Positions 56,455 to 64,000 of a DNA stretch of 64,000 bases are shown here, piece after piece. The DNA comes from Ochotona curzoniae (taxonomy: Eukaryota; Chordata; Mammalia; Lagomorpha; Ochotonidae), in assembly GCF_017591425.1 (NCBI RefSeq), contig NW_024467106.1, positions 27,270,501 to 27,334,500 of the forward strand, given 5' to 3'. The stretch's first letter is position 1, and every line of letters starts with the position of its first letter. Both the position numbers and the translations under genes were made by a program. A model generated the notes under the pieces. That model made no database searches. It worked only from the letters and a program-made list of their open reading frames with translations, and was not told the DNA's origin.

Positions 56455-56737
56455 AATCGGTGCAGGCATCATGGACAGTTTGTTGAGCTGCTTGGACCAT
56501 CTGCATTCTACCGTGGATTGTCTCAGACAGCCCTGCCTGTGCTTCCACTCCAGCGTCTTGCTACTGCACCTGCTTGAGTCTGACTTCATGACCACACGGA
56601 GTCTGAGTTCACGACCACACGGAGTCTGACTTCATGACCACACGGAGTCTGACTTCTGGCTTCAGCGTGGCACAGCCTTGGCCATTGTGTCTGTTTGGGG
56701 ACTGAATTAGAAGGTGAAGTTATTTACTTTTACCTCT
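56455..56737 (+). mobile_element. C-SINE, sense, containing a 23-bp minisatellite
   Basis: CGGTGCAGGCATCATGGACA head, GAGCTGCTTGGACCATCTGC, then a tandem block, then TCTGGCTTCAGCGTGGCACA, GCCTTGGCCATTGTGTCTG and TTTGGGGACTGAATTAGAAG. The central body is rearranged. A (TTC)n tract follows at about 56738-56762. Confidence 0.75.
56576..56656. repeat. 23-bp tandem repeat, 3.5 copies
   Basis: The unit starts GAGTCTGACTTCATGACC and ends ACACG. Copies lie at 56576-56598, 56599-56621 (two substitutions), 56622-56644, and a partial copy at 56645-56656. Confidence 0.95.
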
Positions 56738-56799
56738 TTCTTTTTCTTCTTCTTCTTCTTCCTCTCTCTCTCTTCCCTCATTCCCACCTTGCAATAAGT

Positions 56800-57235
56800 A
56801 AAACTTTTGAAGTAACATAGCCTCATGATAAACTTTCACATCAGAAAGGCAAAAGACAATAAATAAAAGCCTCTCATTTTCCTTTCTTCCTATTAGCATT
56901 TTGCAGCAATTAATTTTTTCATGCATTCTGTTAGCAATGTTCTGTATACATATAAATACAAGCACTTCCTATTATATTCGATGGCATCACATGACACAGT
57001 AATGTGCCTTGCTTTTTATCCCTTAAGTACCTTAGTGTACATTGGACAAAATTCTACATCAAAACATCCAGCGTGACCTTAAGGTTTTAAACAGTCATGA
57101 GAGTTGCCATAGTGTGTAGATTTCACCATTTGTTCTAACTGGTCTCTCATGGAAAGCAACTGAGATGACTTCCATTTTTTTCTATTACAAATAATGCTGC
57201 AATGAGCATCCTTGCCCATATGTCTTCATGTACTC
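56800..57235 (-). mobile_element. L1M 3' fragment, antisense
   Basis: TAGCAATGTTCTGTATACAT, GACTTCCATTTTTTTCTATT, ACAAATAATGCTGCAATGAG and CATCCTTGCCCATATGTCTT match the antisense L1 3' region 'TTGCTATTATAAACAATGCTGCAATGAACATCC'. Confidence 0.6.
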
Positions 57236-57506
57236 TTTCCAGTTCTCTGCCAAGTATCAGCATGAAGAAAAACAGTTTCTTGAATTCAACTTCCATCTAT
57301 GCTCAAATATTCTTGTCTTTTGTTTCCCTGATGCTTCTCCACAGGGTCCAGCGAGCATCTGAAGCCAGTGCTTGAATAAGCCCAATCTTCCCTCAAATTT
57401 CTCTCGTTTTTTTAGCCTCCCTTCTCAGTAGAAAGATGCAGGCAGCCACACAGGTTTCCCCAAAATCTTCCTGAAAGCTTCATGCTTTTTGTCTTCATGA
57501 TTTCAG

Positions 57507-57548
<42 letters not shown>

Positions 57549-57911
57549 CAAATAATCTCCCATCTTTTTAATTGTAAAGATTCTGAAGTAGGGGCTTTGT
57601 TTATCGACTGACCCATCTGACTCCAGCTCCCTGGATACAGGATCTGGAGTGGCTTTGGACTTGGTTGTACAGGGGATTTAGCTAGAAAGGAGAATAAAAG
57701 GGAGATAATTGTCACATTTGTAGCAAGAGTGTTATGGAGTTTCAACTTCCCATCGGCTGGGGGAGGAGGAGAGGCTGGGAAGTCTGCCACAATATTTGGC
57801 ATGGCTGGGATTCCAGATTGCATCTATTTTTGTAGCTGCACAAGTTTGAAGGAGATTAGGAGGATAGTCACATTTCCTGCTCCAGGTTGTAAATTGATCA
57901 AGAGGTGGAAG
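57236..57911. other. non-coding stretch around a TG microsatellite
   Basis: Apart from the (TG)n at 57508-57546, nothing is recognised. Confidence 0.42.
57508..57546. repeat. (TG)n microsatellite
   Basis: 39 uninterrupted TG bases. Confidence 0.97.
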
Positions 57912-58005
57912 GAGCACTAGACTGGGAGTCAGAGATCTGGTTCCTGGTCCCAGCTTTCTCAGATATTAATAAAGGGAGCTTGGGCGAGTTCATTTTCTTT
58001 CCTAA
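57912..58005 (+). mobile_element. MIR head fragment
   Basis: AGACTGGGAGTCAGAGATCT, GGTTCCTGGTCCCAGCTTTC and GAGCTTGGGCGAGTTCATTT match the MIR head and centre. Confidence 0.7.
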
Positions 58006-58080
58006 ATCTTCTTTCCTTCTGCTGCTAGAAAAAAAAATCATTCAGTTAATTTGTGTGCATGTCCCTCCATCTCTGACATA

Positions 58081-58378
58081 TTTTTTAAGATTTATTTATT
58101 TATTTGAACAGCACAGTAGTACAGAGAGAAGAAGAGAGTGGTCTTCTATCCATAGGTTCACTCTCCAAGTATCCAAACTGGACCAGGCTAAAGCTAGAAG
58201 CCAGGAACTGTCCAGGTCTCTCCCGTGAGCTGCAGGGACCTATGCTTCTGCGCCATCATCTGCTGCCTCCCAGGTGCATTAGCAGGAAGCAGGATCAGAA
58301 AAGGAATAGCCGCACCACCAGGCACTCCACTATGGTAGTGCAGGCCACTTCACCTACTGGATCACAGCACACACGCTC
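58081..58378 (-). mobile_element. C-SINE, antisense, older
   Basis: TTTTTTAAGATTTATTTATT, GTACAGAGAGAAGAAGAGAG, GGTTCACTCTCCAAGTATCC, CATCATCTGCTGCCTCCCAG and GTGCATTAGCAGGAAGCAGG. Head region (CACTATGGTAGTGCAGG) is diverged. Confidence 0.82.
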
Positions 58379-59059
58379 ATCTCTCATGTGTGTGTTTTTA
58401 AGTATATTGTTCTAAGAGTCTAGGAAAGTTTATCCTATTTTAAAGAAATCTTCTATACTGTGCATGTCTATCCATTTCCCAGGTTATCTTTTTTCATGAG
58501 AAAGTACAGAGGCAAATTCACAACCCAGCCTTCTTCCTTGACTCCTCTATTCCAAAACATTGTCTTCTGCAGTGATCACAGTAATCGGGTGGCTGGGGTG
58601 AGATGCCAACCTACTGTGGAAGATCCTGGCATTGTTCAGGGATCTCCAACAAAGTGCAGGAGCACAGGGAGTCAAGGAGAAACCCGGGGGGCCAGTGGCT
58701 ATGTGGAGGAAGCACACCGAAAGACCCCGTCCCCTCCTTAGAGGGCTTCTTCTCCAGGCAGACGTTCTGAGATTATCCACACCAGCTTCCGTGTGCTACA
58801 CACTCCGAGAATCTCCGAGAAAGTCTCTCCAGCCACAAATGCCCGGGCACCCCTTGGCTCTGAGACCTCCTGAGCATGTCCATCTCGGTCTCTCTAGAGG
58901 CCAGGCCCGTGATCATCTTTGCTCCCAGGATCCTCACTTTCTCACTCCAGCGATTCCCTGTAAGCTCTGTCATGAGGGTGCTTTCTGCACACATGGTTCC
59001 CAGGAGCTCTTTTTCTCCAAGATTCTGGAACCCTCTGGGGAAATCATCAGTCTGGCTTG
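58379..59059. other. unidentified block with the longest open frame
   Basis: The 216-codon frame 58632-59282 (+) starts here and runs about 220 bp into the MaLR LTR. It is Pro/Arg/Leu-rich, with no domain, signal peptide or repeat pattern. A coding gene is unlikely. Confidence 0.3.
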
Positions 59060-59382
59060 TGTCTTAGTTCATTTTCTGTTGCAACAACAAAATACCACAG
59101 GCCGGGCTTTCAGAAGGGACCAACGTCTACTTGCTTCTATACTCTGGGAGGTCCAAAAACGTGGCACTGGTATGTGCATCATGACTAGGCTCACTGTCAC
59201 ATGTCATATGACAAGCTGCTCGCTCACTCAGGACCCTTCTCCTTTTCAGGTCACAACGCCATCATGGGATTCCCATGCTTAGGACCACCCAGTTCCAATC
59301 ACCTCCCACAGACCCCACCCACCTCCAGGCACCATTAACCTGTGAGCTTGAACTCTGAGGGGAACACATTAAAATCACAGCA
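59060..59382 (-). mobile_element. MaLR-type solo LTR (MST-like), antisense
   Basis: TGTCTTAGTTCATTTTCTGT and TGCAACAACAAAATACCACA at the left, TCCAATCACCTCCCACAGAC, then GAACACATTAAAATCACAGCA at the right. Same class and orientation as 44929-45612. The ends TG...CA are visible. Confidence 0.75.
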
Positions 59383-60229
59383 GCCTACATAGTAGTACAT
59401 TTTATTTGTTTGTTTGTTTGTTTTGGCTATAAGGCAACTCAGCAACCATGGCTTTGAACAACACTTAAAACACTAAGCACAAAAAAAGAGAATATGATTG
59501 TTACTAAAATAACATGATTTTTTTTTTCCCGAGGAAGAAATTGACATGGGAAAAAAAAGGACCAAATTGCTGTCGACAAGAATGTCAGTGATTGACAAGA
59601 GATTAGCACTGTTAGCAAAGTACTGAGCATGTGGCATGGTCTCAGGAACCTCGCCCCTTACCTGCTGCGTCCCAGCTACAAAACAGTGTCTGAGTAAATG
59701 GCTTCCTGAAACCCAGTTGGTGTCATCAGGTCCTTATTCTCCGGATAAGCCAATCCATTCTGAAGGATTAGATGTATACGTTGACCTCAAATCACAGAGT
59801 TTATAAGTGTCAGAGTGTGGGTGCAAACTCCAAAGTGTTTTCCGTTGTGCCCACACGCCTTTGTATCCCCAGGTCAAACCAGTCACTATGGGAGTTGGCA
59901 TCTTGTTTTCTTAGACATCTGTGGGGAATAAAGGTTGAATGATTTGAATCAATGGTCATCATTGGTAAGTTTCCACCCCTGCAAAAATTCCATCCTTGAA
60001 ACCTGTTTTTTTTTTTCCTGAGAAGTGAACCGCATCCCACGTGTGACCAATGAGGGGTGTGTGAGATGGCAAAACAAGGAAGTAGAATTTACTACCTTTT
60101 GCAGAATTGTGACCATCTCCACCCAGCAGCGTTGATTACCTAGGAGAGTTTTAGGGTAGTCACTCCTTGGCAAAAAACAAACAAACAAACAACAACAAAA
60201 AAAAACTAAAAAAAAAACACCATGAGCTC
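59383..60229. other. non-coding stretch
   Basis: (TTTG)n near 59404-59424, T and A runs near 59518 and 60177-60220. 59775-59855 may be a worn antisense MIR (AAATCACAGAGTTTATAAGTG). No gene. Confidence 0.42.
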
Positions 60230-60455
60230 TTGCATGTCAGAGATCTCCGGCATGGATCACTGGAGAGGGCGCTGTGGATTTTGGAGAGCGACTTATTAGA
60301 AATCTCGCCCTCCTCCCTTCTCAGCTGCTAATTTGATGCGTGCACTTTCCCCGGAAGATGCCTGATTTGTTCGTTGGCTGATTGATATTTGGCATCTTCC
60401 CCCACACGGCTGCTGCTCCTCACTGAACGCGCAGGAACAATAATCAAATGTTAAG
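60230..60455. promoter_or_regulatory. candidate conserved non-coding element
   Basis: A repeat-free block of mixed composition with GCTGCTAATTTGATGCGTGC, GTTGGCTGATTGATATTTGG and GAACAATAATCAAATG: TAATTTG/TGATTGAT/AACAATA cores resembling homeodomain/PBX and SOX (AACAAT) sites, with several CpGs (AACGCGCAGG). Looks like an enhancer by motif texture only. Confidence 0.22.
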
Positions 60456-60861
60456 TTTCTCAAGAACCTTTCTTCCCAAGAAAATCAAACCACTTGCCCT
60501 TTGTTATCTCAACAATCTCCCAAGCACCTTGGAAAGAGCTCGTCTTCACCTTTGCCAGCAGGGATGCGTGTGTGTGACTGGCAGAGAACCAACTGTTAAG
60601 GATGTGGATTGGGTATAAGACCCTGCTCTGCCACTGCAAGGACTCAAAAAAAAAAAAAAAGAAAGAAAGAAAACAACAACAACAAAAACGCACACTGCTC
60701 CTTTCCAGTGGAGTGGAGTTTCATGGCTTTGTGCTACACAAGGTTGTAGGAAGAGTTAAATCAGGTGGCCTAAGTTAAATACAACCAAACAGATGCTACC
60801 AAGGAATGTCTGAAAAGAGAATGATCTCTGGCCCCCGCCATCCTGGGTGGGACTCAACTCC
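60456..60861. other. non-coding stretch with an A-rich tract
   Basis: A15 followed by GAAAGAAAGAAAACAACAAC at 60647-60688. No gene. Confidence 0.42.
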
Positions 60862-61045
60862 ATGGTTTATTTACTGTGTTAGCTTAGTTAAGTTGCCTAA
60901 CCTCTCTGTGCTTCCCTGTCCCCATCTGGGATAGGGAGCACATAATTGTATGCCCGCCCCATAGAGTGACTGTGATGATTATATGAGATCATGCCCACAA
61001 AGGTGGCAGTGGTACCCAGGCCATGCTCGGTGCTGATGCCAAAAG
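60862..61045 (+). mobile_element. MIR SINE
   Basis: TAGTTAAGTTGCCTAACCTC, TCTGTGCTTCCCTGTCCCC, ATCTGGGATAGGGAGCAC, GACTGTGATGATTATATGAG and CATGCTCGGTGCTGAT: MIR centre and 3' part. Confidence 0.72.
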
Positions 61046-61806
61046 GCTTGTGATAAACATTGAGTTTCCACAAAGGATAAATGAGATAGCTCAGAATGAA
61101 CATATTTATATTCTGCACAAACATTCACTCAGTTGACTGAGTCCTTACATGGGGATGTAAGGATGTTCAGACAGAGCCCCTACCTTCCGGCATTGCCTAG
61201 CGCCACCAGATTTGGAGGTGACACATCAAAGAGATAGACCTAGAACAGGGAAGGAGTAGATGACAAAACTCAGCTTCCTCACTGGAGAGGCTAGTCTAGC
61301 CATGGCACTTTTGGGTTAGGGTGATTTTAAAGGGAAGCATTGTTGTTGGTGAAGTACTTTTCAATCTGCGCTGCATGCATGCCTACCTTGGCTCTGTCCA
61401 CTTAGTTGGAGGAGGGAGAGGAGGAGGGCGGGAGGTAAAATGGCATTCAAAGTGGTGATCCCATTCTCCTCCTTCCCAAGCAGTTCCTGCTGACCATCTG
61501 GACCAGGCCATGTCCATCTTTGAGGATATTGTTTGTGCTAATTCTTTGCAGTGCTGTGGTGGTACCTGACCACAGAAAATGCTGTGTGTGATAGATAGGA
61601 GAGGAAGAAGGCAGGCAGGCAGGAGCGGAGTGGTGAGTTGCTTAGTTTCACATTGCGCTATAGCTGCCAAGGTGGGAGGGATGCTATATATAATAGGGCA
61701 GGGATCTCTGGACTTCATAGACACTTGTCCCAAGGGCCCTCTGTTTCCCCATCAGCAAAATGGGTTAATAAAGATCTCCTTGCCACTCTGGCCTAATGCA
61801 AGGATT
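61046..61806. other. non-coding stretch with a MIR fragment
   Basis: 61730-61806 (CTCTGTTTCCCCATCAGCAA, AATGGGTTAATAAAG) is a MIR-like 3' piece. A 116-codon minus frame (61383-61733) lacks a domain. GGCAGGCAGGCAGG at 61609-61622 is a short simple repeat. Confidence 0.42.
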
Positions 61807-61820
61807 AAAAGAGTTGAAAG

Positions 61821-62152
61821 GGCCCTGGTGCAGTGGCCTAGCTGCTGAAATCTATGCCATGAATGTGCCGGGAACCCATATTGGCGCCGGTTCCAATCCC
61901 AGTAGCCCCACTTCCCACCCAGCCCCCTACTTGTGGCCTGGGAAAGCAGTCAAGGACAGCCCAAGACCTTGGGACCCTGCACCCACGTGGAAAACCTGGA
62001 AGAAGTTCCTGGTTCCTGGCTTCAGATCTGTGCAGCTCTGGCCATTGCAGTCATTTGAGCAGTGAATCGTTGGACAGAAGATCTTCCTTTCTGTCTCACC
62101 TCCTCTCTGTATATCTGATTTTCTAATAAACATAAATAAATCTTTAAAAAAA
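61821..62152 (+). mobile_element. full-length C-SINE, sense, intact boxes, target-site duplication
   Basis: GGCCCTGGTGCAGTGGCCTA head with box A TGGTGCAGTGG (61826-61836) and box B-like GGTTCCAATCC (61889-61899), CTTGTGGCCTGGGAAAGCAG, GGTTCCTGGCTTCAGATC, TCTGTCTCACCTCCTCTCTG, AAATAAATCTTT then A12. AAAAGAGTTGAAAG (61807-61820) and AAAAGAGTTGGAAG (62153-62166) flank it with one difference. Confidence 0.96.
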
Positions 62153-62166
62153 AAAAGAGTTGGAAG

Positions 62167-64000
62167 GACCTTCACAGTTGGGCCTCCCAAGTGACTGAAT
62201 TCTTTTGCTTTTTCATCCTTCCTGGTGTTTAGGATTCCAGAGAGACTTTGCAGTGTCCACAAAGGCACCACATGAGCTCTATCTCTGGGTTCTGCTGAGG
62301 GAGGGCCAGGGACAGAGGCACCTGTCTGCTCTCACTGACCCTGAGAAACACCCCCCGCTGGTAAGGGGGGAGGAATGGACCTCTCTTACTTTTGCTTGAC
62401 CCTGTTCCTGTCCCATCCCGCAGCAAGTGGTTTGAATTGTCCTAGAATCATGCTGTCTAGCACAGGACACTCACTGGAGCTCAACTGGACCAGCCATCCT
62501 TGCAGCTTCCTTCTTGATTATCCTTCTGCTTCTCTGGGAAGGGGAATTGCAGGTGATTCATTAAAACAAATCTATGGAGTCAGATATTGGGGTAAAGAAA
62601 TCCTTACTGTATCACCTGGATAAAACTACTTGGATCATTCCAGTGACCGAGGTAAATATGTGCACCTTTTGGTTCTGTTATTTAACCTTGCTTTGCATAT
62701 ACTTTTTTTTTTTTTTTCTAAGCATAGCACTAGGACACCATTGAGGTAAGATATAAGTAACACAGTCTCTCCTCTCCAGGAATTTGGCCTTCCTGAGTTA
62801 AGTCCCTGTGTTGAGTTCCAGACCCACTTGGCAATAGCCAGGCCTGACAACTTCTTGTCTCAATGCCATGGCCTAGGCACTTCCTTGGGCATTGGTGACT
62901 AAACAGCAGGACTACCTGGCCCATCACTGCCCTGTGACAGGCCCTTGATGCACAGGCAGCCAGTCCTTAGGCTGATCAAAGAGGGTTGGGGTGGTGAAGA
63001 ATCAAATGTGCAGCTTTGTTTTTTGGGTTTTAATATTTTTGTCTGGGGGATTTAAGCAATAAATTCAGGGTGGGAGGCCATTGGTCCTTGGAGCCAAGAC
63101 AGGAAATTCAGAAGGAAGGAAAGGCTGGGATGGGAAGAGATGCCTTCATAGGCCGGCTTGGCTGCAGATGCTAGATTTCTGCTCCTGTGAGGTGCAGACC
63201 TGCTATGGCTGCTCAGCTGCTTCCCTTTTCTGCATGACTCTGTTACTGGGAGGCCACTCCTCATCTTTCTGCAAGTCTGGCTGGGCAACTTTCTCCCTTT
63301 TCTGCAAAACCTGGCCCCCCGCATCCCCCATGGGTTTTCTTCCCACTGTGGCCCCTCCCTTGCAGTCACCTGAGAGAATCTGATCTTAGTACCCCCAGTG
63401 CCAAGCCAGCAGCTTCCTGGGAGTTCCTCTCGCTGCCCCACAGCAGGGCCAAAGGCGACACAGCCATGTGGTGCTGTCTGGGGTGCCACTATCACCCAGC
63501 ACCTCTTGAGGGGGGTCTTCCTTGACTGTCTAGTCAGAGGCAGCAGCTTGTCCCTGCCCCAGCCAATCACACCCTCATGTCCCCTCACCCCCCGCTTCCC
63601 AGGACTGTTTGTATGCATTGCCTGTGGCTACCATTACCTTCGTGACTTGAAACCACATAAATGTTTCTATTTTATAGTTCTGGAATTCAGAAATCCAAAA
63701 TGAGTCCTACGATGTGCAAACGTTAAGGTGATGGCAGGGCCAACCTCCTTTTGGGAGAATCATTTGCTTGTCTTTCCCAGTTGTTGAAGATTGCCCACAT
63801 GTCTTTGTCTGTGACTTGCATTCATCCCCTTGGCTCTGGTTGCATTCTTGTTTCTTCTCTTACCAGGGCTCTTACGAGAATAGTGCCTTTCTAGATAATC
63901 TAGGATAGTCTCCCCAACCCTAAGATCCTTGACTTAATCATCAATGTAAAGCCTCCTCTCCCATAGAAGGGACTCTTTTGGACCTTCTAAACTGGTATTC
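62167..64000. other. non-coding stretch to window end
   Basis: 1.8 kb, moderately GC-rich around 63100-63600. A 188-codon minus frame (63052-63618) and 100/101-codon plus frames overlap each other and show no domain. T15 run near 62703-62717. No repeat named. Confidence 0.42.

Noticed and set aside
60600..60690. GACCCTG...CTGCAAGGACTC followed by a long A tract, like an Alu 3' end
   Set aside because: Alu is primate-specific. No upstream Alu or B1 body is present, so this is an incidental A-rich tract.
63052..63618. 188-codon minus frame
   Set aside because: Overlaps two plus-strand frames of about 100 codons, with no domain, and its length is plausible by chance in GC-richer DNA.
1..64000. 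CRISPR arrays, operons, phage or bacterial elements
   Set aside because: None seen. The window is mammalian nuclear DNA with interspersed retroelements.

Overview
This 64 kb window is vertebrate nuclear DNA, and its repeats place it in a lagomorph. It carries about 32 copies of a tRNA-headed SINE (lagomorph C-SINE type: head with Pol III box A/B, body, then a (AATAAA)-rich tail ending in TCTTT), lagomorph-type LINE-1 3' ends, and older mammalian repeats (L1M, MIR, L2, MaLR LTRs, one mariner-like element). From memory, the SINE spelling (antisense GAGAGGAGAGACAGAGAGGA...GATTAGAACCGG) fits pika (Ochotona) better than rabbit. That species call is an inference and needs a repeat-library search.

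I found no protein-coding gene, exon, tRNA, rRNA or small-RNA gene that I can support. All long open frames (maximum 216 codons) lie in non-conserved-looking sequence or in repeats. They lack recognisable domains and frequently extend into SINEs or LTRs. The window therefore looks like intergenic or deep intronic DNA.

Layout. 1-1.5 kb: 3' end of a lagomorph L1. 1.9-7 kb: unique DNA with two SINEs, one MIR and a candidate TATA/X-box-like promoter near 4.3 kb. 7.0-11 kb: one old L1M in antisense, split by two SINEs. 11-14.9 kb: MIR, SINEs, a MaLR LTR. 14.9-15.9 kb: two L1 3' ends facing each other as an inverted repeat. 16-19.5 kb: dense SINE/L1 cluster with nested insertions and perfect target-site duplications. 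20-31 kb: mostly unique DNA with a MaLR LTR, MIRs, L2-like sequence and a few SINEs. 31-41 kb: young SINE, MIRs, L1M remnant, mariner-like element. 42.6-43.1 kb: AT-rich homeobox/octamer-motif block that may be a conserved enhancer. 44-52 kb: MaLR LTR split by a SINE, a 1.8 kb L1M ORF2/3'UTR remnant, L2-like sequence, SINEs. 52-64 kb: unique DNA, L1M fragments, a SINE with a 23-bp minisatellite, MaLR LTR, a second enhancer-like block near 60.3 kb, and a full-length SINE at 61.8 kb.

Nothing here works as a gene system. The informative biology is retrotransposition history: target-site duplications, nesting order and inverted pairs. A few unique blocks deserve cross-species alignment. I did not find an undescribed multi-gene system and do not claim one.
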